From Candidatus Zixiibacteriota bacterium (lineage in GTDB: Bacteria > Zixibacteria > MSB-5A5 > SM23-73-2), in assembly GCA_030615745.1 (NCBI GenBank), contig JAUWYR010000051.1:1-15665 (forward strand): a stretch of 15,665 bases of DNA, read 5' to 3'. Position numbers and translations under genes: made by a program. Shown piece after piece: positions 7,452 through 15,481 of this stretch. The number at the start of each line of letters is the position of its first letter. Positions within the stretch are counted from its first letter, which is position 1. Below the pieces are notes generated by a model, which worked only from the letters and a program-made list of their open reading frames with translations, ran no database searches and was not told where the DNA came from.

Positions 7452-10400
7452 ATGCCAGAGAACCAACAAAGAAGCCCAAAAAAACCATCTGATTTCTATG
7501 CAATAAAAATTCAGCTTGCCTCTCCTGAGACAATAAGGTCATGGTCTCATGGAGAAGTGACCAAGCCTGAGACAATTAATTATAGATCATATAAGCCAGA
7601 AAGGGAGGGTCTTTTCTGCGAAAGGATATTCGGTCCAGTTAAGGATTGGGAATGCAATTGTGGTAAATATAAAAGGGTGAGGTTTAAAGGAATAGTATGT
7701 GATCGTTGTGGAGTTGAAGTTACCCATTCCAAGGTTCGCAGAGAGAGAATGGGTCATATTGAGCTAGCAGTGCCCGTGTCCCATATCTGGTTTTTCAAAT
7801 CTATGCCTTCACGCATCGGCTACCTTCTGGATCTGAGTATAAAAGAACTGGAGAGAATGCTTTATTATGAATCTTATATTGTTATAGATCCTGGGAATAC
7901 TCATCTGAAATATAAGGACATCATCTCCGAAGAAGAATATGTGAAGCTTGAGGAGGCGGGCAAAGAGTTTGTAGCTAAGATGGGAGCAGAGGCTATCTTA
8001 GATCTTTTAAAGCAGGTGGATGTTGAGGAGCTTTCCATATCCTTAAGAGCTCAAGTGAAGGTGGAGACCTCAGTTCAAAGAAAAAAAGACACCCTCAAAA
8101 GACTAAGAGTGATCGAGGCTTTCAGGCAATCGCAGAATAAACCTCGGTGGATGATAATGGCGGTGATTCCAGTAATTCCCCCTGACTTGAGACCTTTAGT
8201 TCCATTAGAAGGTGGAAGATTTGCCACCTCAGACTTGAATGATCTCTACAGAAGGGTGATCAATAGAAATAACCGTTTGAAAAAGTTAATTGAGATAAAA
8301 GCACCTGAGGTTATCCTTCGTAATGAGAAAAGGATGCTCCAGGAGGCAGTAGACGCCCTTTTTGACAACGGAAGGCGTTCCCAAGCAGTTAGAGGAGATT
8401 CGAAAAGACCATTGAAATCCTTATCCGATCTGTTAAAAGGGAAGCAGGGAAGGTTCAGACAAAACCTTTTAGGGAAAAGAGTCGATTACTCTGGAAGATC
8501 GGTTGTCGTTGTGGGTCCTGAGCTTAAACTTCATCAGTGTGGTCTGCCCAAGACCATGGCATTGGAGCTTTTCAAGCCCTTCATCATAATGAAGCTGGAG
8601 GAAAAAGGATATGTCCAGACGGTAAAATCAGCTAAAAAGCTGGTTGAAAAAGAGCGTCCGGAGGTGTGGGATATCTTGGAGGAGATAATTTCAGATCATC
8701 CTATACTTTTAAATCGTGCCCCTACTTTGCACCGACTTGGTATCCAGGCTTTTTATCCGGTTTTAGTTGAGGGAAAAGCAATCCGGCTTCATCCTTTAGT
8801 TTGCCAGGCTTTCAATGCTGACTTCGATGGCGATCAGATGGCAGTTCATATCCCACTTTCATATGAAGCACAGCTGGAGGCTCGAATTCTTATGCTCTCC
8901 GCATATAACCTTCTTTCCCCCTCCAGTGGAAAACCAATTGTGGCTCCTACCCAGGATATTGTTTTAGGCTGTTACTATTTAACAAAGGAGAAGCCCAAAG
9001 ATAAAGGTGAGGGAAAAATATTTTCTTCTACCGACGAGGTGATCTCAGCTTACAATTCTAAGGTTTGCGGACTTCATGCTAAGATCAAAGTTAAAATCAA
9101 GGATAAGCTTGTTGAAACCACAGTTGGAAGAGTTCTTTTCAATGAGATCATTCCTTTGGAGTTAGGTTTTTTCAACGAGATTGCGAATAAAAGTAGACTT
9201 GAAGAGTTAGTGGCAAAAGCCTATAACACCTTAGGTCATCACAAAACAGCTGTTCTTTTGGATAGTTTGAAAAAGATCGGCTTTGAATACGCCACCTTAG
9301 CTGGAGTGACTGTGGGAATAGAGGATCTGATAATACCGGATGAGAAAGAAACACTTATTTCAAGCGCTAATAAAGAGGTGGAGAAGATCAGAAAACAATA
9401 TGAAAGAGGGCTTATCACCTCTGGTGAGAGATATAATAAGGTAATCGATACTTGGACTCACATTACTACTCAAGTTAGTGAGGTTATGTTTGAGAGCCTT
9501 AAGCTTGACCAGGATGGTTTTAATCCTATTTTCATGATGGCAGACTCAGGTGCAAGAGGATCAAAGGAGCAGATAAGACAACTTGCTGGGATGAGAGGAT
9601 TAATGGCTAAACCGCAGAAAAGGATTACCGGTCAGATCGGTGAGATTATAGAATCTCCTATCACCGCTAACTTCAGGGAAGGGCTGAGTGTGATGGAGTA
9701 CTTCATCTCCACTCATGGAGCGAGAAAAGGGTTAGCTGATACTGCTTTAAAGACTGCGGATGCCGGCTATTTGACCAGAAGGCTGGTGGATGTTGCTCAG
9801 GATGTGATCACAACTGAGAAGGATTGTGACACTATCTTAGGGTTGGATATCGGAGCCTTAAAGGAAGCTGAGGAGGTAATCGAATCCCTTAAAGATAGAA
9901 TCCTGGGAAGAGTTGCCTTGGAGGATGTGATCGATCCAATCACCAATGAAGTTTTGGTTAGAGCTGGTGAGGAAATAGGTGAAGAGACTGCTACTAAAAT
10001 TGAAGAAAGCGCTATTGAAACAGTCAAGATCAGGTCGGTTTTGACCTGTGAATCTAAAAGAGGAGTGTGCGCAAAATGCTATGGTAGAAACTTAGCTACT
10101 AGCGAGATGGTGGATTTGGGAGAGGCTGTGGGTGTGGTCGCGGCTCAAAGCATTGGTGAACCTGGCACCCAGCTTACTTTACGTACCTTCCATATAGGAG
10201 GGACTGCAGCCAGAATAGCAGAGCAGTCCAGGGTTACAGCCAAAACTGAAGGAAAAGTCATCTTCAAAAATGTTCGGACTGTTCAGAGATCAGATGGTGA
10301 CAATGTGGTTTTGGGAAGAGATGGTGAGATCCACCTTCTGGATGATCAGAACAGGATGAGGGTGAAGTATAATGTTCCTTATGCGGCTATTTTTAAAGTT

Positions 10401-11507
10401 AAGAATAAAACTCAGGTGGCTAAAAATGATGTTATATTCGAATGGGATCCCTACACTAACACTATCTTGACTGAAAAAAGTGGCACAGTTCAGTTCGTTG
10501 ACCTAATCGAAGATGTGAGTTTTCGTGAGGAATTGGATGAGACTACCGGATTAAGGCAGAGGATTATCATGGAACTAAAAGATAAGACCCTCAGACCTCG
10601 AATTTTTATTCTTGATAATAAAAGCAAAAAACTTATAAGTTACTCAATACCGACCAGAGCCTATCTTTTGGTGCATGATGGGGACAAGGTGCAGGCGGGT
10701 GACTCTTTAATTAAGCTTCCACGGGAGATCAGCAGGACCAGGGATATAACCGGCGGTTTACCCAGGGTGGCTGAGCTTTTTGAAGCGAGAAGACCTAAGG
10801 ATCCTGCAGTTGTTTCAGAGATCGATGGGATTGTGGAGTTCGGCAAAATCATCCGCGGTGCCACTCAGATATTTGTTCGTGGTGAAACCGGTGATCTCAA
10901 GGAATATCTCATTCCTCATGGAAAACACTTAAGGGTTCATTCTGGTGATAGCGTGAAAGCAGGTGAAAGATTGTGCGAGGGACCTATCGATCCCCACGAT
11001 ATTTTGAGGATAAAGGGAGCTTATGCGGTTCAGGAATATTTGGTTAATGAGATTCAGGAGGTTTATCGTCTTCAGGGTGTGAAGATAAATGATAAGCACA
11101 TTGAGGTTATTGTGAGACAGATGCTTCAGAAAGTCAAAGTGATGGATATTGGAGATACCAACTTTTTAGAAGGCGAACAAGTGGATAAACAACGTTTTAG
11201 AGAGGAGAACGAAAGGGTGATCGCTGAGGGTGGGGAGCCAGCTACATTCCAGCCTTTGCTTTTAGGAATCACTAGGGCTTCTTTGACTACTGATAGCTTT
11301 ATCTCTGCTGCATCTTTCCAAGAGACCACCAAGGTTTTAACTGAGGCGGCGATCAATGGAAAGACCGATTATCTTTTAGGTCTTAAGGAGAATGTGATCA
11401 TCGGACATTTGATCCCTGCTGGCACCGGGTTGGAAAGATACAGAAACATTGAACTCAAAGAAGAGAAGGAGGAAAAACCCTTAGAAGAAGTAGCGCTCAA
11501 GGAGTAA
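7452..11507 (+). CDS. rpoC: DNA-directed RNA polymerase subunit beta'
   Basis: This encodes a 1351-residue beta' subunit. In order it shows the N-terminal zinc finger (C68, C70, C83, C86), the lid/rudder region with [20 protein letters not shown], and the metal-binding motif NADFDGDQM with catalytic D457, D459 and D461. The bridge helix region follows ([20 protein letters not shown]), preceded by a [20 protein letters not shown] loop a few residues longer than in E. coli. Next come the second zinc-site cysteines ([13 protein letters not shown]) and the trigger loop starting TFHIGG (912-917). About 175 residues are inserted in the trigger loop before [20 protein letters not shown] (from 1096), at the position of the E. 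coli SI3 insert. A strong Shine-Dalgarno, GGGAGGG (7439-7445), precedes the ATG. It is cotranscribed with rpoB. Confidence 0.98.
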   Translation: MPENQQRSPKKPSDFYAIKIQLASPETIRSWSHGEVTKPETINYRSYKPEREGLFCERIFGPVKDWECNCGKYKRVRFKGIVCDRCGVEVTHSKVRRERMGHIELAVPVSHIWFFKSMPSRIGYLLDLSIKELERMLYYESYIVIDPGNTHLKYKDIISEEEYVKLEEAGKEFVAKMGAEAILDLLKQVDVEELSISLRAQVKVETSVQRKKDTLKRLRVIEAFRQSQNKPRWMIMAVIPVIPPDLRPLVPLEGGRFATSDLNDLYRRVINRNNRLKKLIEIKAPEVILRNEKRMLQEAVDALFDNGRRSQAVRGDSKRPLKSLSDLLKGKQGRFRQNLLGKRVDYSGRSVVVVGPELKLHQCGLPKTMALELFKPFIIMKLEEKGYVQTVKSAKKLVEKERPEVWDILEEIISDHPILLNRAPTLHRLGIQAFYPVLVEGKAIRLHPLVCQAFNADFDGDQMAVHIPLSYEAQLEARILMLSAYNLLSPSSGKPIVAPTQDIVLGCYYLTKEKPKDKGEGKIFSSTDEVISAYNSKVCGLHAKIKVKIKDKLVETTVGRVLFNEIIPLELGFFNEIANKSRLEELVAKAYNTLGHHKTAVLLDSLKKIGFEYATLAGVTVGIEDLIIPDEKETLISSANKEVEKIRKQYERGLITSGERYNKVIDTWTHITTQVSEVMFESLKLDQDGFNPIFMMADSGARGSKEQIRQLAGMRGLMAKPQKRITGQIGEIIESPITANFREGLSVMEYFISTHGARKGLADTALKTADAGYLTRRLVDVAQDVITTEKDCDTILGLDIGALKEAEEVIESLKDRILGRVALEDVIDPITNEVLVRAGEEIGEETATKIEESAIETVKIRSVLTCESKRGVCAKCYGRNLATSEMVDLGEAVGVVAAQSIGEPGTQLTLRTFHIGGTAARIAEQSRVTAKTEGKVIFKNVRTVQRSDGDNVVLGRDGEIHLLDDQNRMRVKYNVPYAAIFKVKNKTQVAKNDVIFEWDPYTNTILTEKSGTVQFVDLIEDVSFREELDETTGLRQRIIMELKDKTLRPRIFILDNKSKKLISYSIPTRAYLLVHDGDKVQAGDSLIKLPREISRTRDITGGLPRVAELFEARRPKDPAVVSEIDGIVEFGKIIRGATQIFVRGETGDLKEYLIPHGKHLRVHSGDSVKAGERLCEGPIDPHDILRIKGAYAVQEYLVNEIQEVYRLQGVKINDKHIEVIVRQMLQKVKVMDIGDTNFLEGEQVDKQRFREENERVIAEGGEPATFQPLLLGITRASLTTDSFISAASFQETTKVLTEAAINGKTDYLLGLKENVIIGHLIPAGTGLERYRNIELKEEKEEKPLEEVALKE

Positions 11508-11562
11508 AAATCATAGTCTTTGATTGTTAATTGTGTAAACTTTTAGATCTTTAAAAAAGAAT

Positions 11563-11580
11563 GCACAAATAAATTTGTGC
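11563..11580. repeat. Inverted repeat after rpoC
   Basis: GCACAAAT (11563-11570) and ATTTGTGC (11573-11580) are perfect reverse complements, forming a 7-8 bp stem with a very short loop 56 nt after the rpoC stop. The bases that follow are TAAAAAGC, not a T-run, so it is a poor intrinsic terminator on the + strand. On the - strand a T-rich stretch would follow, but no - strand gene is seen. It could be a 3'-end stabilising or processing structure for rpoBC mRNA. Confidence 0.4.
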
Positions 11581-11605
11581 TAAAAAGCTAATTTAAAGGA
11601 TAAAG

Positions 11606-11698
11606 ATGGAAGTTTTTTATAGTTTAATATCTTATAGAAAATATTATTTCAAAGATTTTATTTGCAAAGATAAAGGAGGTTTTGTAGAAAAAGCTTGA
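11606..11698 (+). CDS. Possible 30-codon small ORF between rpoC and rpsL
   Basis: An ATG at 11606 is preceded by AAAGGA (11595-11600) with 5-nt spacing. It opens a 30-residue frame beginning MEVFYSLISYRKYYFKDF and ending VEKA. The product would be aromatic-rich and positively charged with one Cys; I do not recognise it. Its TGA stop (11696-11698) overlaps the -35 element of the promoter upstream of rpsL. It also contains AAAGGAGGT (11672-11680), a perfect Shine-Dalgarno-like string with no usable start codon after it. In A+T-rich spacer DNA such an ORF can arise by chance, so this is only a candidate. Confidence 0.18.
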   Translation: MEVFYSLISYRKYYFKDFICKDKGGFVEKA

Positions 11699-11722
11699 CA
11701 GATTTAAATTTTAAATTATAAT
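11695..11722 (+). promoter_or_regulatory. Near-consensus sigma70-type promoter of the str operon
   Basis: TTGACA (11695-11700) and TATAAT (11717-11722) are both perfect consensus hexamers with a 16-nt A/T-rich spacer. Transcription would start near 11729-11731, about 22-24 nt before the rpsL TTG start. This lies in the 245-nt rpoC-rpsL gap, the largest in the window. It indicates that rpsL-rpsG-fusA and probably the downstream genes through tuf form their own transcription unit, in addition to any read-through from rpoC. The short leader leaves little room for an attenuator. Confidence 0.85.
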
Positions 11723-11752
11723 CAGGATTTTGTAAATTTTTATGGAGGTATT

Positions 11753-12127
11753 TTGCCGACTATAAACCAATTGATAAGAAAAGGCAGAGAGCAATTAAAA
11801 AGAACATCGAGCACCCCAGCCCTTGGTGGCTCACCTCAGAAAAGAGGAGTTTGCACCAGAGTCTACACCTCTACTCCCAAAAAGCCTAATTCCGCTTTGA
11901 GAAAAGTAGCCAGGGTGAGGTTGACCAGTGGAATTGAGGTGACCTCCTATATACCCGGAGAGGGACATAATCTGCAGGAGCACTCAATTGTTCTGATCAG
12001 AGGTGGTAGGGTTAAGGATCTGCCCGGAGTGAGGTATCATATTATCAGAGGGACTTTGGATGCGGCTGGAGTTGCTGATAGAAAACAGGGGAGGTCTAAA
12101 TATGGGGTTAAAAAGCCCAAGAAATAG
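11753..12127 (+). CDS. rpsL: 30S ribosomal protein S12
   Basis: This encodes a 124-residue S12, the decoding-centre protein that controls accuracy. It begins [20 protein letters not shown] and contains [17 protein letters not shown] (K43 and K44) and [13 protein letters not shown] (K88, D89). The lysines linked to streptomycin resistance in other bacteria are wild type, and D89 is the position that is beta-methylthiolated in E. coli. The start must be TTG at 11753: the protein has no other Met, and GGAGG lies at 11744-11748, a short 4-nt spacing. The stop codon lies in the loop and stem of an inverted repeat (12106-12137). Confidence 0.97.
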   Translation: MPTINQLIRKGREQLKRTSSTPALGGSPQKRGVCTRVYTSTPKKPNSALRKVARVRLTSGIEVTSYIPGEGHNLQEHSIVLIRGGRVKDLPGVRYHIIRGTLDAAGVADRKQGRSKYGVKKPKK

Positions 12128-12137
12128 CTTTTTAACC
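12106..12137 (+). promoter_or_regulatory. 11-bp perfect hairpin spanning the rpsL stop codon
   Basis: GGTTAAAAAGC (12106-12116) is the exact reverse complement of GCTTTTTAACC (12127-12137), with a 10-nt loop (12117-12126). The TAG stop of rpsL is at 12125-12127, so the stem joins coding and spacer sequence. In E. coli the S12-S7 intercistronic RNA is the target through which S7 represses its own translation and coupling. The position here and the 87-nt spacer are similar, so an S7 target is a reasonable guess. The E. coli sequence itself is not recognisable. No T-run follows the stem. Confidence 0.45.
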
Positions 12138-12187
12138 TTGGTTTAAAATAATGAGTCTTTCTAAATAGAATGCTAACAAAAAACCAA
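12138..12187 (+). promoter_or_regulatory. Second inverted repeat in the rpsL-rpsG spacer
   Basis: TTGGTTT (12138-12144) and AAACCAA (12181-12187) are perfect complements enclosing 36 nt. This helix would begin exactly where the preceding 11-bp hairpin ends, allowing the two to stack, and it ends 15 nt before the GAGGT (12202-12206) that serves rpsG. Two adjacent helices in the S12-S7 spacer strengthen the idea of a structured regulatory RNA, but a seven-pair match over 50 nt can also be chance. Confidence 0.28.
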
Positions 12188-12214
12188 ACAAATGCAAAAG
12201 TGAGGTAAAAGGCT

Positions 12215-12685
12215 TTGCCCAGGAGAAAAAAGGTAATAAAAAGAGAATCGCCACCAGATACAAAGTTCAACAGCGTTTTGGCTGCCTTTTTTATTAACAA
12301 TTTGATGAAAAAGGGTAAAAAAAGTTTAGCTGAGAAGATATTTTATCAAGCCATTGAGATGGTGGAGAGGAAGACCGGACAACCAGGTATGGATCTATTT
12401 GAAAAAGCGGTTAATAACGTTAAGCCTATGCTGGAGGTTAAATCCAGAAGAGTGGGTGGAGCAACCTATCAGGTGCCTGTGGAGGTTAGACCTGGACGCC
12501 GAACCTCTTTGGCAATCAGATGGCTGATCTTATATGCTAAAGAAAGAACGGGCAAAAGCATGGCTGAGAAGCTCGCTTCTGAGCTTATTTCAGCATCCAA
12601 AAATGAAGGAGGAGCTATAAAGAAAAGGGATGATACCCACAGGATGGCAGAAGCGAACAAAGCCTTTGCTCATTTCAGGTGGTAA
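12215..12685 (+). CDS. rpsG: 30S ribosomal protein S7
   Basis: This encodes a 156-residue S7, the usual length. S7 nucleates assembly of the 30S head and lines the E site. Recognisable segments are [20 protein letters not shown] at the start, [38 protein letters not shown], and the C-terminal [19 protein letters not shown]. The start is TTG at 12215, preceded by GAGGT at 12202-12206; the first in-frame ATG would remove the conserved N-terminus. In E. coli S7 is the translational repressor of the str operon, and structured RNA lies just upstream here. A very strong Shine-Dalgarno (12687-12696) follows directly after its stop codon. Confidence 0.97.
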   Translation: MPRRKKVIKRESPPDTKFNSVLAAFFINNLMKKGKKSLAEKIFYQAIEMVERKTGQPGMDLFEKAVNNVKPMLEVKSRRVGGATYQVPVEVRPGRRTSLAIRWLILYAKERTGKSMAEKLASELISASKNEGGAIKKRDDTHRMAEANKAFAHFRW

Positions 12686-12710
12686 AAAAGGAGGGGAGAT
12701 TAAAAGATTT

Positions 12711-12827
12711 ATGTTTGAAAAAGGATTGAAATTTTTTAAATTGTCTCCACTTAAAGTGGACAAAAATTGTTATCGTGGGAGTGGATTTTTTTATGCCGAG
12801 AGATTTCCCTTTACAGAAAATCCGTAA
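12711..12827 (+). CDS. Possible 38-codon ORF with strong SD, overlapping the fusA start
   Basis: AAAGGAGGGG at 12687-12696 is one of the strongest Shine-Dalgarno matches in the window and begins 2 nt after the rpsG stop. The next ATG, at 12711 (14-nt spacing, longer than ideal), opens a 38-residue frame starting [20 protein letters not shown] and ending RFPFTENP. Its stop is at 12825-12827, 35 nt inside fusA in another frame. It might be a leader peptide or coupling cistron, or the strong SD may have another use. I recognise no homology. The gap between rpsG and fusA holds no other gene. Confidence 0.25.
   Translation: MFEKGLKFFKLSPLKVDKNCYRGSGFFYAERFPFTENP
12746..12760 (+). promoter_or_regulatory. 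Small hairpin upstream of fusA
   Basis: TCCAC (12746-12750) and GTGGA (12756-12760) form a 5-bp stem with a TTAAA loop, extendable by TGTC/CA pairing. The same GTGGA recurs at 12781-12785, overlapping the purine-rich GGGAGTGGA in front of the fusA ATG. TCCAC could therefore pair either locally or with the fusA ribosome binding region. This is a short match and tentative. Confidence 0.25.
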
Positions 12828-14874
12828 TATAGGTTTGATGGCTCATATTGATGCAGGGAAGACAACCTCTACCGAGAGAATCCTTTTCTATACCGGGAAA
12901 ACCCATAGGATGGGTGAGGTAGATGATGGGGCTGCGGTTATGGACTGGATGGATCAGGAGAAGGAGAGAGGTATAACCATAACCTCGGCTGCCACCACTT
13001 GTTTCTGGAACGGACACCGGATAAATATCATCGATACTCCTGGACATGTCGATTTCACTGCTGAGGTGGAAAGATCATTAAGGGTATTGGATGGTGCCAT
13101 TATGATTTTCTGCGCAGTTGGTGGGGTTGAGCCACAATCTGAGACTGTGTGGAGACAGGCAGATAGATATAGGGTGCCGCGTATTGCCTTTGTTAATAAG
13201 ATGGACCGGGTAGGAGCTGACTTTGAGAATGTGGTGAAGATGATAAGGGAACGTTTGGACGCTGTGGTAGTTCCGATTCAACTCCCTGTTGGTTCAGGTG
13301 AGATGTTCACAGGTATTATAGATCTTCTAAGTATGACCTTCAGGGTCTATAATGAGGAGACTCTTGGCGCAACTTACGATGAGCACCCGGTACCGAAAGA
13401 TCTGGTTAAAATATGTAAGATTAAAAGGGAAAAGCTTTTAGAGTCTCTTTCTGATTATGATGATCTTTTAGCAGACAAGTTCCTCAACGAGAAGCCGATC
13501 CATACGGAAGAGATAAAAAAGGTGTTGCGGAGGGCAACCATAGAGACGAAGGTGGTCCCGGTTTTGTGTGGTGCGGCTATCAGGAACAAAGGTGTGCAGA
13601 AACTTCTGGATGCAGTGGTGGATTTCTTACCTTCGCCTAAAGATCTACCAGAGGTGAAAGGGTTTAATCCATATACTGGTAAGGAGGAGAAAAGAGCCGT
13701 TTCTGATTCAGAAGGTCTAACCGCATTGGTGTTCAAAATAGTAAGCGATTCCTATGTGGGAAGATTAAGCTATATCAGAGTCTATTCAGGGATGCTCAGA
13801 ACTGGAACAGTTGTTTTGAATGCAAATTCCAAAAAAAAGGAAAGGATCGGAAGAATTCTGCAGATACATGCTAATAAAAGGGATGAAATCTCAGAGGTCT
13901 ATGCCGGTGATATCGCGGCTTGTGTTGGGTTAAAATGGACTTTTACCGGGGATACACTGTCCGATTTAAAAAAGCCGGTAGTTTTAGAGATGATGAGATT
14001 TCCTGAGCCAGTTATATTTATTGCTATTGAACCCAAAAGCAAAGCTGACCAGGATAAATTGTTTGATGCTTTGAAAAAAATAGCATATGAGGACCCCACC
14101 TTTAAGATTAAAGTGGATGAGGAGACTGGTCAAACTATAATATCTGGCATGGGGGAGCTTCATCTTGAGGTATTAGTGGAGAGGATGATGCGGGAGTTTG
14201 GAGTTTCTGCTAATGTGGGCAAACCGCACGTTGCTTATAAAGAGACCATAACTGTTCCTGTTGAGTCCGAGGGAAAATTCATTCGGCAGAGTGGAGGGAA
14301 AGGACAATATGGTTTGGTGCGACTAAAAGTTGAGCCTTTACCCAAGGGACAAAGATTTTTATTCGAGAATAAAATAGAGGGTAGAATTATTCCCAAAGAG
14401 TTTTTTCCAGCGATCCAACGGGGGGTAAAAGAGGCTATGGAAAACGGCGCTCTGGCCGGTTATCCGGTAATCGATATCAAAGTTACTCTTTACGATGGGT
14501 CATATCATGAGGAAGATTCAACTGAACTTGCTTTTAGAATTGCTGCCTCGATGGCATTGCAGGATGGGCTGAGAAGGGGAGAACCTAAGCTTTTGGAGCC
14601 TTTGATGAAGGCGGAGGTGGTTGTTCCAGAGGAATATATGGGTGATGTAATAGGAGATCTGAATGCGAGGAGAGGAAAAATTTTGGGTGTTAATCCAAGG
14701 CCGAACGCTAAGGCAATAGATGCTTTAGTTCCCCTCTCTGAAATGTTTGGTTATGCTACTGATTTGAGAAGTCTCTCTCAGGGAAGGGCTATATATACAA
14801 TGGAATTTTCCCATTACGAGAAGGTTCCGGAGACTATTTCTGAAAAAATTATTGCAAGGATTAGAGGATACTAA
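12793..14874 (+). CDS. fusA: Elongation factor G
   Basis: This encodes a 693-residue EF-G, the GTPase that drives tRNA-mRNA translocation and works with the ribosome recycling factor. GTPase motifs are all present: G1 AHIDAGKT (17-24), the switch-I RGITI with T62, G3 DTPGH (81-85) and G4 NKMD (135-138). Later domains show [20 protein letters not shown], the domain IV segment [20 protein letters not shown], and the domain V ending [21 protein letters not shown] choose ATG 12793 ([20 protein letters not shown]) over the in-frame GTGs at 12775 and 12781, because those overlap the GGGAG at 12777-12781 that serves as Shine-Dalgarno. Length and motifs fit the canonical str-operon EF-G. Confidence 0.98.
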   Translation: MPRDFPLQKIRNIGLMAHIDAGKTTSTERILFYTGKTHRMGEVDDGAAVMDWMDQEKERGITITSAATTCFWNGHRINIIDTPGHVDFTAEVERSLRVLDGAIMIFCAVGGVEPQSETVWRQADRYRVPRIAFVNKMDRVGADFENVVKMIRERLDAVVVPIQLPVGSGEMFTGIIDLLSMTFRVYNEETLGATYDEHPVPKDLVKICKIKREKLLESLSDYDDLLADKFLNEKPIHTEEIKKVLRRATIETKVVPVLCGAAIRNKGVQKLLDAVVDFLPSPKDLPEVKGFNPYTGKEEKRAVSDSEGLTALVFKIVSDSYVGRLSYIRVYSGMLRTGTVVLNANSKKKERIGRILQIHANKRDEISEVYAGDIAACVGLKWTFTGDTLSDLKKPVVLEMMRFPEPVIFIAIEPKSKADQDKLFDALKKIAYEDPTFKIKVDEETGQTIISGMGELHLEVLVERMMREFGVSANVGKPHVAYKETITVPVESEGKFIRQSGGKGQYGLVRLKVEPLPKGQRFLFENKIEGRIIPKEFFPAIQRGVKEAMENGALAGYPVIDIKVTLYDGSYHEEDSTELAFRIAASMALQDGLRRGEPKLLEPLMKAEVVVPEEYMGDVIGDLNARRGKILGVNPRPNAKAIDALVPLSEMFGYATDLRSLSQGRAIYTMEFSHYEKVPETISEKIIARIRGY

Positions 14875-14889
14875 AGGTAAGGGGGCTAA

Positions 14890-15477
14890 ATGAGTTCATT
14901 AACTCACGATGAAATAGCGAAGAAAATTAGAGATAAGTTAGATAAAAAATTGAAAAATTACGAAACTAAAGTCAAAAAGAATTTATTGTATAACATTCCT
15001 ATCGACAGTAAAGGAGAAATTGAGTTAGACCTCAAAGAGGATGGAGAGGCAAAAAGAGGCCATAATGCATTTCAACAAGATATACTTGTATACGAAGAGA
15101 AAGAAGCCCGTTCTGATATGTGCGAAGTGAAAGTGATTCCAAGAGTGGCAATGGAATTGAGTATGAATAAAGTTTCGACTCATACTGCGATACAATATTC
15201 TAAAAAGGCAAGTATGTTGAAATCTATTTATCCATATCTCCGATACATATTAGTTATTTTTGGTAAAAGCGAAATAGATAAAAGGGTATTAAAACACGGA
15301 GAAGATTTTGATGCTATTGTGACTTTAAAAAATGATAGAAATGGTTGGCAAACACTGGCTGAAATAGTGAGGAGGCAGATAAGAATTTCTGAGGAGATTA
15401 GGAAAGCTTTATTTGGGAGAGATAGACATATAGCGATTTTTGAGAAAAAACTAAGCGTTAAAAAGATGGAGGAATAA
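14890..15477 (+). CDS. Unknown protein between fusA and tuf, possibly PD-(D/E)XK nuclease-like
   Basis: This 195-residue protein is not a normal member of the str operon, and I do not recognise a named family. The N-terminal 30 residues are Lys-rich and probably helical. The centre reads [14 protein letters not shown] (D64), then [18 protein letters not shown] (E79-V80-K81 and E89-L90-S91), then [20 protein letters not shown]. An Asp on one strand followed by a strand bearing E-x-K, next to a Lys-rich helix, resembles the core of PD-(D/E)XK restriction-type nucleases. However, the second Glu strand has Ser where the catalytic Lys would be, so activity is uncertain. Hand-counted G+C is about 33% (14941-15480) against about 44% in the end of fusA, suggesting transfer. 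A purine-rich AAGGTAAGGGGG precedes the ATG, and tuf starts 4 nt after the stop. Confidence 0.85.
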   Translation: MSSLTHDEIAKKIRDKLDKKLKNYETKVKKNLLYNIPIDSKGEIELDLKEDGEAKRGHNAFQQDILVYEEKEARSDMCEVKVIPRVAMELSMNKVSTHTAIQYSKKASMLKSIYPYLRYILVIFGKSEIDKRVLKHGEDFDAIVTLKNDRNGWQTLAEIVRRQIRISEEIRKALFGRDRHIAIFEKKLSVKKMEE

Positions 15478-15481
15478 AATT

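Noticed and set aside
11563-11590. Intrinsic terminator after rpoC
   Set aside because: The stem is short, A-T-rich, has a tiny loop and is followed by TAAAAAG rather than a T-run.
11753-12127. Streptomycin-resistance substitutions in S12
   Set aside because: K43 and K88 are both lysine as in sensitive bacteria.
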